Shown here: positions 26,453 through 34,603 of the stretch, one piece after another
Numbering within the stretch: the first letter of the stretch is position 1
Layout: every line of letters starts with the position of its first letter
Assembly: GCF_020026925.1 (NCBI RefSeq)
Contig: NZ_JAIQDW010000005.1
Location: 186,001 to 250,000, forward strand
DNA from: Flavobacterium hibisci
GTDB lineage: Bacteria > Bacteroidota > Bacteroidia > Flavobacteriales > Flavobacteriaceae
DNA: 64,000 nucleotides
Reading direction: 5' to 3'
Made by a program: the position numbers and the translations under genes
Notes under the pieces: model-generated
What the model saw: the letters and a program-made list of their open reading frames with translations, nothing else
Database searches by the model: none
Told to the model about the DNA's origin: nothing

Positions 26453-26731
26453 TTAATACTCTTGCCTTCCAACAATTGTTACAATTTCAACCATATCATC
26501 ACTGATAATTCTGTAAAAAATAGTATCAACACCACAGACACAATAACGATACCCTTTCATTAAGTAATCCGAATTTGGAAACATAAAAGGATTAGATGCA
26601 ATTTTGTCAAAAGATTGAAAAAACATTTCATAATATTTATCCGCCTGAAGCATTCCAAATTTAGCAACACCGTAGTCATGTATCCGCTCTAAATCATCTT
26701 CAGCATCTTTTGTCAGAACGTAACTATACAT
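26453..26731 (-). CDS. parE: ParE/RelE-superfamily toxin
   Basis: 92 residues with the ParE pattern: YVLTKDAEDDLERIHDYGVAKFG at the N-terminus, a central KIASNPFMFP, and the C-terminal strands YRYCVCGVDTIFYRII and VEIVTIVGRQEY. ParE toxins usually poison DNA gyrase; RelE relatives cut mRNA on the ribosome, and sequence alone does not separate them with certainty. It overlaps the antitoxin gene by 8 bases. It lies between cas9 and the CRISPR array, 92 bp from the last repeat, where it might stabilise the locus. Confidence 0.9.
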   Translation of the reverse strand: MYSYVLTKDAEDDLERIHDYGVAKFGMLQADKYYEMFFQSFDKIASNPFMFPNSDYLMKGYRYCVCGVDTIFYRIISDDMVEIVTIVGRQEY

Positions 26732-26966
26732 CCTTGTACTTGCTTTTTATCTTTGCTAAAAGCTCTTCTTTAGTCAAAGTACTATGACCGCTTTTTTCTG
26801 CTTTTTCAATCTTATTACGCACAAAATCATAATATTCCTCTTGCGAACGTGCTTTTTTAATGAGATAATTAATTGCTTCACTTTTGCTCGTAAATTCGTG
26901 TTCTGCAACCTGATTTTTTAACCATTCATCATTTTGTTTGGCTAAAGTGATACTTTGTCTTGGCAT
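26724..26966 (-). CDS. parD: ParD-type antitoxin (ribbon-helix-helix)
   Basis: 80 residues. The N-terminal ribbon-helix-helix (PRQSITLAKQNDEWLKNQV, FTSKSEAINYLIKKA) binds DNA as a dimer, and the charged C-terminal tail (YYDFVRNKIEKAEKSGHSTLTKEELL) is the toxin-neutralising part. Its stop overlaps the toxin start, the standard antitoxin-first arrangement. A perfect 18-bp palindrome 15 bp upstream is the likely autoregulatory operator. Confidence 0.9.
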   Translation of the reverse strand: MPRQSITLAKQNDEWLKNQVAEHEFTSKSEAINYLIKKARSQEEYYDFVRNKIEKAEKSGHSTLTKEELLAKIKSKYKDV

Positions 26967-26980
26967 AACAATATTTTTAG

Positions 26981-26998
26981 TGGTGTAAATTTACACCA
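26981..26998. promoter_or_regulatory. Palindromic operator of the ParDE module
   Basis: TGGTGTAAATTTACACCA is a perfect 18-bp palindrome in the 49-bp gap between the cas9 stop and the antitoxin start. Its position is where ribbon-helix-helix antitoxins bind to repress their own operon. That assignment is inference; the palindrome itself is seen. Confidence 0.7.
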
Positions 26999-27015
26999 AT
27001 TTTTTTAAATTTCAA

Positions 27016-30000
27016 TTACATTCTTGAAATTATCCCAGAAACTGAAATTTTAACTTTAATAGGTTGAAATGTTTCCCATCCTGTTTTTCCTTCACCAAAA
27101 CTTTGGATTCTAACATAAAAAGGTTGAAAATTTTTCTGTATAGATGATTCTGAACTTAATCTAAATTCATAGAATTTAGAAGATAGTTTTTGAACTCTAT
27201 ATAAATTTTCTTTTAAAAATTTATAATCTGGATTTTCCCAATTAATTTCCTCTTCATTTAATCCTAATAAAAACATATCATTAATATGTAAGGTTGTTAC
27301 TATTTGTTTTCCATCTAATGGTAATTGATAAATTGGAAACCCTTTTCTTTTTCTTTCTACAACTGTCCAAAAAGTAACCACTTCTTCCTTTAAGTTTCCT
27401 TTCTCATCCTTGTAAATAAGCACGTGATGATTATTTCTTGGATTAACCCATTGATTTAAGTCATCTTTTAATTGTTCAGCTCCACCAATATTTTCCTTCA
27501 TTCTAATTTTTAAAATTGGAACTGGGTTACCATTTTTATTAGGTAAGAAAATTTGGGGTTGTTTAAATCCGTTTTCATCAACTATAAAAAACGTATTCGC
27601 AGGAATAACTCCTTTTACAAATCCGCCTAATTCCTGAATTCTTTTATGTATTAATTTTTTAATGGTCTCATCTACGACTTTTTCTAGTTGTTTTTCCGTT
27701 GTTAAACTATCAATTGTCTTTCTAACGTGAAATGCTTCTTCTCCATTAAAGTTTCTTTTTCCAAAAACTGTTTCTTTATGTAGTTGCCCTCTTGCTGCCA
27801 CTCCAATGTTTTTATGAATTATTCCGTTTTTTTCAACTTTATGTGTTCTAATAGTTACAATGTTATTTAGTCTTTTGTGTGAAATCAATATTTTTTCAAC
27901 GGCTTTTTCTACATCATAACGAAATGTTTCCCATGGCATAGGGAAGTCTTTTAAATCATAATTTCTATTATAACGATTCCATTTTGATAATTCCTGCAAA
28001 TAACTTGCCTTACCACAAGCCATTACCAAAGCATCTATTGCGTGATGACGATGGTCTTCACGGGTTTTGGCATTTTCATCATTCAAAACAGAATTTAAGC
28101 CCCATTTTTGACGCAAATTTGCAGTCATTTGTCCTGGTGAAACCGCTACTTTTTTGCAGACTTTACTCAAATAATTTTTAGCTTCTTTACTTATAAATCG
28201 CGTATCATTTAATTGTCGGGATGAAAAATCATCATCAAATTTTTGCTGAACAAATCTCTTGAATTTTTGATAGGCATTTGGGTATTCCTTTGTATCAGAA
28301 AATAGTTTTAAGGCACGTTCTTTTATAGCTGACCAGTTTGCTTCATCACCTCCATAATACTCAAACGGTGTTCTATTCCCTTTTAAAATATTTTCTTTTG
28401 CAAAACATAATGTTTTGTTTGAAAAGCTATCATTTAGAGAACGACTCCATGGATGAATATGCTCTATCTGAATTTCGCCTGAAAATAATTGAGTAACAGA
28501 AATTGCCTTACCCGAATAAGGACACGTTTTTTTACATTCTTCCCATAATTTATATAACAAAATAGAATCATGTGTTACTCTTGCATATTTTTCAACTTCA
28601 GTTTTAACCCTGTCATTTTCTCTTTCTAATCGTTTTTGATCTCTGCGAATTTTATTTCGTTGTGATTTTGAAATTTTTAAATCACGAGCCATTTCAACTT
28701 TTATTTCGTCAAATTGTCCGTGTTCATCAATCAATTCATTAACCAACTTACGCAATTCAAACAATGCAGTAATTACAATAGGATTTCTAATGGCTTGAAT
28801 TTCCTTGTCGGCATCCTTTCCAACGGGCAATTTTTCAAGCAATGATGCTACATCAATTGTTGCAGAATGATGATAAAGTTTTTTTAATTGTTTGTCGTTA
28901 AATTGAAATTCTTTACGAAGTAAATCCTTAATGGTATCTATAAAACCGCCTGAAATTTTAGACCTGACAATTCCTTCAATGTTATCAATTAAATCTAATT
29001 GTTTCTGATTATTTTCTGATGTGTCATTTTGCCATTTCTCGCCAAAAGTATTTTTTATTCCCCCCATAACAACTGCAACATCATAGGTATATCCTTTTTG
29101 CATGAATGGCAAAATATTACCAATAGCTTTTCTACTTAAACTCGCATAACCATCTTTTACATTAAACTTTGATATTGCTATAGCTTGTTCTTCTGTGAAA
29201 TTCCAGTTTTTAACAGCATATTCTTTAAGATTTGATTTACTGTCAAAAAAATATAAAACGTGCCAAATATCTTCTTGTTCTTTATCTGAAAATTCAAACC
29301 ATTTTTTACCAAAGAATTTTTTATTTGACAGATTAGAAATAGTGTGCGTTCCAACTATTTTATCATCATCCTTATAATTGAATTTGAATTCTGCACTTTC
29401 TTTACCAATAGCTTTTCGCAGTTTTTTGAACTCAATTTTATCTGACAAAAGTAATTGCTCAATCAGTTTATCTTTTTCTTCCTGAGATATTTTCTTTCCA
29501 TTATATTCAACAGTGTTTACCCATTGATAAATTCTGAACATTTCAACAGGAACAGCACTTACCGGGCATTTCGTTTTTGTAGGTTCAAAGGAACAGTTAC
29601 CAACTAAATGCTTTTGTGAACGCAAAGGTCTTTGATGAAACAAAATACCATCTTCTTTGTAATTATCCTGCTTTCTTCCTCCAAAAATTGTTTTTAAATC
29701 ATAATTTAAAACCGAATGAAATTCTGCTTGTTTGTCCCAAATCAATTCAAATTCATCAACATACATTTTACGTGTGGTGTACCTGTTTCTGATTCTTTCC
29801 AAACCATCCTGAAAAGGTTGATTCGCTTTTGGATATATTTCATATAAATAAGAACCTAATGTTTTACCTTCAATACTTTCTAATGTATCATCAATTCCTA
29901 TTTTTCCTTCCTTTGCATTTCCTTTAAAAATAGCTCCATCGTCATTACCTCCTTTTCTACTGTTACTTAAAAATCCACGTCTTTGAATTAAATGGTAAAA

Positions 30001-30399
30001 AATTCTGCCAATTTCTTCTAATGATAGTTTTTCGTTTAAAGCTTTTTGTCTAAGCTCATATGGATTTAATGCAAACCACTTTGAGAGTTTATCTGTTGGG
30101 AATAATTTTGTTTTTTTCCAATCCTCAAAATCATCAGAATTCATTGGACACATATTATTTTCAGAAAGCTTTTGTAGTAAAATTTTCTTTCTTAAACGTC
30201 TTCTAAAAAATTGACGCCGAACTCCTCTTGCACCAGTTCTACTTGCATTTTTTGACATTTCGTTATCCCCATCCCCCAGATTTTCAACTCCCATGGGAAA
30301 TATTCTGCTTCCTATTCCTAAAATTTTATTTAGCTTATCGTCAATCAATGCCCACCCAATCGAGTTTGTTCCTAAATCTAATCCTAAAATTTTTGCCAT
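27016..30399 (-). CDS. cas9: CRISPR-associated endonuclease Cas9 (type II-C)
   Basis: 1127 residues, compact for Bacteroidota Cas9. RuvC-I D8 (ILGLDLGTNSIGWAL), arginine-rich bridge helix (about 56-75; GVRRQFFRRRLRKK), RuvC-II E569 (EIKVEMARDL), HNH with H647 (IEHIHPWSR) and N670 (KENILKGNRTP), and RuvC-III H785/H786-D789 (HRHHAIDALVMAC) are all intact, so both DNA strands should be cut. The region after about 830 is the wedge and PAM-interacting part and ends without a stop-interrupted segment. No cas4 or csn2 is nearby, in keeping with subtype II-C. The gene runs toward ParDE and the array, away from the divergent tracrRNA, and is on the opposite strand to cas1-cas2. Confidence 0.97.
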   Translation of the reverse strand: MAKILGLDLGTNSIGWALIDDKLNKILGIGSRIFPMGVENLGDGDNEMSKNASRTGARGVRRQFFRRRLRKKILLQKLSENNMCPMNSDDFEDWKKTKLFPTDKLSKWFALNPYELRQKALNEKLSLEEIGRIFYHLIQRRGFLSNSRKGGNDDGAIFKGNAKEGKIGIDDTLESIEGKTLGSYLYEIYPKANQPFQDGLERIRNRYTTRKMYVDEFELIWDKQAEFHSVLNYDLKTIFGGRKQDNYKEDGILFHQRPLRSQKHLVGNCSFEPTKTKCPVSAVPVEMFRIYQWVNTVEYNGKKISQEEKDKLIEQLLLSDKIEFKKLRKAIGKESAEFKFNYKDDDKIVGTHTISNLSNKKFFGKKWFEFSDKEQEDIWHVLYFFDSKSNLKEYAVKNWNFTEEQAIAISKFNVKDGYASLSRKAIGNILPFMQKGYTYDVAVVMGGIKNTFGEKWQNDTSENNQKQLDLIDNIEGIVRSKISGGFIDTIKDLLRKEFQFNDKQLKKLYHHSATIDVASLLEKLPVGKDADKEIQAIRNPIVITALFELRKLVNELIDEHGQFDEIKVEMARDLKISKSQRNKIRRDQKRLERENDRVKTEVEKYARVTHDSILLYKLWEECKKTCPYSGKAISVTQLFSGEIQIEHIHPWSRSLNDSFSNKTLCFAKENILKGNRTPFEYYGGDEANWSAIKERALKLFSDTKEYPNAYQKFKRFVQQKFDDDFSSRQLNDTRFISKEAKNYLSKVCKKVAVSPGQMTANLRQKWGLNSVLNDENAKTREDHRHHAIDALVMACGKASYLQELSKWNRYNRNYDLKDFPMPWETFRYDVEKAVEKILISHKRLNNIVTIRTHKVEKNGIIHKNIGVAARGQLHKETVFGKRNFNGEEAFHVRKTIDSLTTEKQLEKVVDETIKKLIHKRIQELGGFVKGVIPANTFFIVDENGFKQPQIFLPNKNGNPVPILKIRMKENIGGAEQLKDDLNQWVNPRNNHHVLIYKDEKGNLKEEVVTFWTVVERKRKGFPIYQLPLDGKQIVTTLHINDMFLLGLNEEEINWENPDYKFLKENLYRVQKLSSKFYEFRLSSESSIQKNFQPFYVRIQSFGEGKTGWETFQPIKVKISVSGIISRM

Positions 30400-30489
30400 A
30401 TCTCTTAAAATTTAAACCGAACGAAATATAGCACAAAATAAATTAAAGCAAATATGGTTTTCCTTATTCAAACCAATTTACTTTTTCTA

Positions 30490-30497
30490 TATATTTG
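30490..30497 (+). promoter_or_regulatory. Predicted -7 box of tracrRNA
   Basis: TATATTTG matches TAnnTTTG exactly. It would start transcription at about 30504, just before the anti-repeat. No clear -33 element is seen. Confidence 0.5.
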
Positions 30498-30503
30498 TGA
30501 CTG

Positions 30504-30588
30504 ATTAAAATTTCTAATCTTTAATCTTATCACAATAAGGCTATATGCCGTAGATGAAAATCTTTAGTCCTGCTTCGGTGGGACTTTT
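30504..30588 (+). ncRNA. tracrRNA
   Basis: The anti-repeat at 30511-30535 (TTTCTAATCTTTAATC, then TTATCACAA) equals the plus strand of the array repeat over 16 bases and then differs at a few central bases, giving a bulged duplex with the crRNA repeat. A nexus hairpin follows (GGC-TATAT-GCC, 30539-30549). Then comes a terminator-type hairpin AGTCC...GGACT (30566-30585) closed by a stable C(TTCG)G loop and trailed by T's. Length of about 85 nt suits a II-C tracrRNA. It is divergent from cas9, about 105 bp from the cas9 start. The 5' end is inferred from the -7 box. Confidence 0.88.
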
Positions 30589-30636
30589 CATTTAGATAAA
30601 ATAGTACGTTTTTCATAGAGTAATAAGCTTACTATT

Positions 30637-31614
30637 CTAATCCTGCTTAATAAAATACAGTTGTTGCGGATCATTTGCAATTGCCATTAGCGCATTATAA
30701 ATATATTGAGCTACCAAAGCGCCTCCCTGACTATTTATGAAATCAATATCATCTTCGGGTGTATGATATTGCGGGTGTCCTCCGGTATGAAATCCCACAG
30801 CAGATATACCAGCTTTATAAAACGAGACATGATCAGAGCCTCCTACTTCACCAGCATGGACAACTGGATTAAGGTTACTGGTTTCTCCTAATTTCTTCAT
30901 CAATTCTACTCCATCTGGAAAAGTTCCGGCACCTCCCATGTAAATTTGCTTTTCTTCATTTAGCCTTCCCACCATATCCATATTCAACATTACTTTTACA
31001 GCCTCTTTTTGAACGGGCAAATGAGATACGAAATATTTAGAACCTAACAGTCCTTCCTCTTCTCCGCTAAAAGATATAAAAATGATACTCCTTTTGGGCT
31101 TGACTTTAGCTTTTGATAATTCCTCAAGAATACAGAGTAAAGCCGAAACTCCTGAAGCATTGTCATCTGCTCCGTTATGAATGGCGAAAGCTTCTTTCTT
31201 TTTACTGCCTGAATTTTGTCCTCCCCATCCCCAATGATCATAATGAGCACCTATTACTATATATTCGTTCTTCAGTTTTTCATCGGAACCTTCAAGATAT
31301 CCGACAACATTTTGAGTCGAAACACTATCTGATTTCATCTTGTTTATTCCTTCTTTCACAAAAAGGCTGAAAGGCTGATAATAGTTGCTATCAAACGTTT
31401 TTAAACCGTATTTTTTAAAATATTTTTTGATGTAAGCAGCCGCTTCATTATTGCCTTTGGTTCCCGGAAAACGACCTTCTAACTTATCTGAAGAAAGGTA
31501 TTTATCATGTTTGTAGAATGTATCTGCCAGATTGTTTTTTTGGGCATTTACAGTGATGTGGAAAAGTAACAAACTGAAAACAATTCTAAAACTTATATTT
31601 TGCAAAAATTCCAT
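30637..31614 (-). CDS. M28-family zinc aminopeptidase, secreted
   Basis: 325 residues with a signal peptide (about 1-24, HITVNAQ). The zinc ligands of family M28 are all visible: H124 (GAHYDHWG), D150/D151 (NGADDNASG), E185/E186 (FSGEEEG), D213 (NMDMVGR) and H284 (YHTPEDD). It should remove N-terminal residues from peptides in the periplasm or outside. It is the last gene of the PNGase F-BNR-M28 run, 63 bp after the BNR gene, so it may digest the peptides left when glycoproteins are deglycosylated. That role is inferred from context. Confidence 0.93.
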   Translation of the reverse strand: MEFLQNISFRIVFSLLLFHITVNAQKNNLADTFYKHDKYLSSDKLEGRFPGTKGNNEAAAYIKKYFKKYGLKTFDSNYYQPFSLFVKEGINKMKSDSVSTQNVVGYLEGSDEKLKNEYIVIGAHYDHWGWGGQNSGSKKKEAFAIHNGADDNASGVSALLCILEELSKAKVKPKRSIIFISFSGEEEGLLGSKYFVSHLPVQKEAVKVMLNMDMVGRLNEEKQIYMGGAGTFPDGVELMKKLGETSNLNPVVHAGEVGGSDHVSFYKAGISAVGFHTGGHPQYHTPEDDIDFINSQGGALVAQYIYNALMAIANDPQQLYFIKQD

Positions 31615-31677
31615 AATTCTATTTTGATTATCAAAACATTACTAACTTCGTTAAAAGTCGATTTGAGTTAAAAGATT

Positions 31678-32772
31678 TTATTCATTAGTTAAAAACAAGA
31701 CATTTTTTTCATTCTTTTTTTTCAAATCAAAAGTGGTGTGTTTAATAGATTTACGATTGTAAGTATATAAAATATGTATTTTTTTATCTGTAGTCTGTAT
31801 AATGGCAGGATAACTAAATTCGCCTTCTTTTTGATTTTCTAAATCAAATAATTTGCTCCAGTGAATTCCATCTTTTGAATACTCTACATCCAGGACATTT
31901 CTTCCGTTAAACCAGTCTTTTCCCATCTTTAATGGATTATTGACTAATAAAAATGATGTATTGGATAAAGTTAGTGCATCTATTCCCGAATTCGAATTAA
32001 CAACATTTATACTATCTGTTTTCTGCCAGGTTTTGCCATTATCTTCTGACCAGCTTGATATTAATTTATTGTGCCTGCTTCGTGATAAAATCTGAATCTT
32101 TTTAGCCGAATGAACTAAAAAAGTGGGCTGGATGATATCGAAATTTTTCTTGTCATTAATATCCGTTATTGTCCAGCTATCCGTTGCCTCCGTATAAGTT
32201 TCTATGAATACTCTCCATTTATTATCATTGATATTTTCGGTACTGCTTCCGCATAAAATAACCCCGGGAGTAGTTTCCAGAGGTTTGTTTCGAATTGGCC
32301 CTAATATTCTTTTTGAAAGATATTTTGCCTCGCTCCAGGTGTTTCCGTTATCTTTAGAAACTATCATGGCTCCAAACCATTCTCTTGGGTTCTTGCCGAT
32401 TTTATAAAACAAATATAAATTTTGAGCCTTACTTTTAAATAAAACCGGATTCCAGCAAGGCAGGGTATCGCCATCTTTAATTAATGGCTCAATAATTTTT
32501 TTAGGCGCTGACCATTTTTTTTCTTTATAAGAAGAAATATAAATACTTACATCTTTTGCACCTTCATATTTTCCGCCAAACCAGGCAGCAAGAAGGATAT
32601 TAGGTTCTATTTCAACCAATGTTGAAGCGTGGCTCATTGTTGTAACAGGATTTTCGGTAATGTAATTTTGAGTGATAGTAACGGCTTCCGGAATAGTTTG
32701 TAATGACCTGCAGGAAAAAGCTGTGAGAAGGAATAACAGTACTACACAATTAAATTTTAAAGGCATTTTCAT
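31678..32772 (-). CDS. BNR-repeat (sialidase-like) lipoprotein
   Basis: 364 residues with a lipoprotein signal (VVLLFLLTAFSC, Cys21). The body is a six-bladed propeller of the BNR/sialidase-like superfamily with Asp-boxes SKDNGNTW (139-146) and SEDNGKTW (242-249). An early arginine triad typical of GH33 sialidases (such as FRIP) is not evident, so a true exo-sialidase activity is uncertain. Relatives of this type act on other sugars or have unknown activity. It follows PNGase F by 7 bases, so it is in that operon and probably acts on N-glycans or their antennae. Confidence 0.8.
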   Translation of the reverse strand: MKMPLKFNCVVLLFLLTAFSCRSLQTIPEAVTITQNYITENPVTTMSHASTLVEIEPNILLAAWFGGKYEGAKDVSIYISSYKEKKWSAPKKIIEPLIKDGDTLPCWNPVLFKSKAQNLYLFYKIGKNPREWFGAMIVSKDNGNTWSEAKYLSKRILGPIRNKPLETTPGVILCGSSTENINDNKWRVFIETYTEATDSWTITDINDKKNFDIIQPTFLVHSAKKIQILSRSRHNKLISSWSEDNGKTWQKTDSINVVNSNSGIDALTLSNTSFLLVNNPLKMGKDWFNGRNVLDVEYSKDGIHWSKLFDLENQKEGEFSYPAIIQTTDKKIHILYTYNRKSIKHTTFDLKKKNEKNVLFLTNE

Positions 32773-32779
32773 TTCGCAA

Positions 32780-34465
32780 TTAATTTTTCAATTCACCCAC
32801 CAAAACACCAGAAACATTCCAATGGTTTGTGCTGGGGCCTTCATTTGGACCTTGTTCAATAACAACTTCTATTACATGATTGCCCTTAGGAAGCCTCAGC
32901 GGAATAACATAAGGAGGTGTTAATGTTCCCGGACACCAATTTGAACGGCTTAAATCACTGGAAGATAATCCATCAGGAAAGTTTCCTGAAGCAGGATTAG
33001 ATAATCGATATGTTGCACAATCCGTTCGCCAGGGGATAACTTTAAAAACTTCCTGACCATCAACCAATATTTTATTCATTCTTGGTACAAACTCATCTCC
33101 ATTTTCCCAGCCACCATGGCCTGTTGTGGTATACAAAAGTTGTAAGTTTTCTACCTGATCCTTAATTTCGAAATTTACTTTTAAAGTATCATTCGCAAAA
33201 AGACCTCCATAATTTTGACCCGACATTTCCATCGTATTTACTGTTGAAAATAAAGGAGCTACATACTTCTTTTTAGCGGGTTTGCCTTCTTTATTGTTCA
33301 TCGATGGATAAACATCTAACTCAAGACTTATGGTATGCCCTCCGGCATCATAATTGCCAATAAAAACGCCAATCCAGATTTCATCTTCATCTGTGGGAAT
33401 AAGAGATGTAACGTCTTCTTTATAAACGACCTCTTTTGCCCAGTTATAATTATTTATTTTTCGTTTGTCATTAAAATAATTAACTCCAAATGGTGTAAAA
33501 AACCTCATTATTTCAATTGCCGGCAAATAGCCATCTTCTTTTTTAATACCCTGATATTTGTTTTTTTGATTGTCTGTATAAATTGGTAATCTGTCTAATC
33601 CATTTAAATAGGCATCTAATAATGTAATTGTGTTTCCATTACTTTTTGGAATAATGAATACTGAACCAGTCCTGTCATACGCATCCCCATTAGACTTACA
33701 GGTCAATTTTGCAAAAATCGAACTGCTGTTTCTAAGTTCTGGAGTAATTTTTATCTTTTTCAAAACCACACTTCCTTTAGAAAAATGAAAAACCTTGTCT
33801 GTAATAAAATCTTTCTCATTTGGAATTACTGACTTAGGGTCATAATTTATGTTTTCATTTTCAAAAACATACAATTTAGTATATCGGGAGTTAATTAGGA
33901 TTTCTTCAAACTCCGACTTATCTACCACTACTGTCTTATCATCATAACTAAGAAGTGGCTCATAATTTTTAACTTTAGTAATAGCATTGGCTGTCAAAGT
34001 CTGATTGCCATTGTAAACCATTTGCAGTACAAGTGCATTTTTATCAGGCAAATAATTACTATTAGGAGTTCCTTTTGCAGTAGTCTTTTCAGTAAACCAG
34101 ACATCAATTCTATTTGAAAAATAAGAAAAAGATACATGCTTACAATTATATCCCAGTATCACACGGGTATCGTTTTCTTTTTTAGGAACAGGCAAGCTGT
34201 CATGTGGAGTTATTTTTTTGAAAACGGTATTTCCATTCTTAATGGTGCTAACATTATAATTGTTTTTTAAATCAATGTATTGCTGTATTTTATCAGTAGG
34301 TTTTGATAAAAAAACGATTTGATTGTGTAGATAGATTTCGGTATTCCCGTCTGTTTTTTTTCCATTTTCGAATTTATCATACGTAATTTTATATACCTCT
34401 GATTTTGTTTGTGAAAAGAGTACTAAAGAAAAAAACAACGATATGGCACTAAAAAATTTTATCAT
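32780..34465 (-). CDS. Peptide-N-glycosidase F (PNGase F, type II-like)
   Basis: 561 residues. Signal peptide about 1-18 (SLVLFSQ). An N-terminal domain of about 200 residues precedes the enzyme core. That arrangement is known in the longer type II PNGase F enzymes, and here the domain also resembles GLPGLI-type periplasmic proteins. The core has two jelly rolls. D264 in GDAYDRTGSVFI is the likely counterpart of the catalytic Asp of Elizabethkingia PNGase F, and E458 in HGGWENGDEF of a second key Glu; PWRTDCATYRLSNP and SRSNWCPGT are strongly family-like. It cuts the bond between Asn and the first GlcNAc, releasing whole N-glycans. It heads the PNGase F-BNR-M28 unit, just after the susCD terminator. 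Confidence 0.88.
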   Translation of the reverse strand: MIKFFSAISLFFSLVLFSQTKSEVYKITYDKFENGKKTDGNTEIYLHNQIVFLSKPTDKIQQYIDLKNNYNVSTIKNGNTVFKKITPHDSLPVPKKENDTRVILGYNCKHVSFSYFSNRIDVWFTEKTTAKGTPNSNYLPDKNALVLQMVYNGNQTLTANAITKVKNYEPLLSYDDKTVVVDKSEFEEILINSRYTKLYVFENENINYDPKSVIPNEKDFITDKVFHFSKGSVVLKKIKITPELRNSSSIFAKLTCKSNGDAYDRTGSVFIIPKSNGNTITLLDAYLNGLDRLPIYTDNQKNKYQGIKKEDGYLPAIEIMRFFTPFGVNYFNDKRKINNYNWAKEVVYKEDVTSLIPTDEDEIWIGVFIGNYDAGGHTISLELDVYPSMNNKEGKPAKKKYVAPLFSTVNTMEMSGQNYGGLFANDTLKVNFEIKDQVENLQLLYTTTGHGGWENGDEFVPRMNKILVDGQEVFKVIPWRTDCATYRLSNPASGNFPDGLSSSDLSRSNWCPGTLTPPYVIPLRLPKGNHVIEVVIEQGPNEGPSTNHWNVSGVLVGELKN

Positions 34466-34498
34466 GTATGTAGAAATAATGTATTATCTGATTTTCGC

Positions 34499-34506
34499 CA
34501 AATTTA
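34499..34506 (-). promoter_or_regulatory. Candidate -7 box for the PNGase F unit
   Basis: TAAATTTG on the minus strand matches TAnnTTTG and lies just downstream of the terminator at 34525-34559, 33 bp before the PNGase F ATG. No -33 box is evident. Confidence 0.4.
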
Positions 34507-34524
34507 AACTGGATAAAACCTTAA

Positions 34525-34559
34525 AAACAGAGGCAAGAACAACATTCTCACCTCTGTTT
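34525..34559 (-). terminator. Terminator after the second susD
   Basis: A 9-bp stem (AAACAGAGG with CCTCTGTTT), loop of 17 bases, then T's on the minus strand. It separates susCD from the PNGase F unit, perhaps with partial read-through. Confidence 0.68.
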
Positions 34560-34603
34560 AATAATTGTTACAGGTGCTTTAATTGCACATTATTATTGAA
34601 ATT

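Noticed and set aside
26656..26663. TAAATTTG-type -7 box inside parE that might drive the CRISPR array
   Set aside because: It lies about 300 bp from the array inside a coding region and has no -33 partner. Such matches are common in AT-rich DNA.
30566..30600. tracrRNA hairpin as terminator for the leftward M28 gene
   Set aside because: On the minus strand the stem is not followed by a T-run, so it is best read as the tracrRNA end only.
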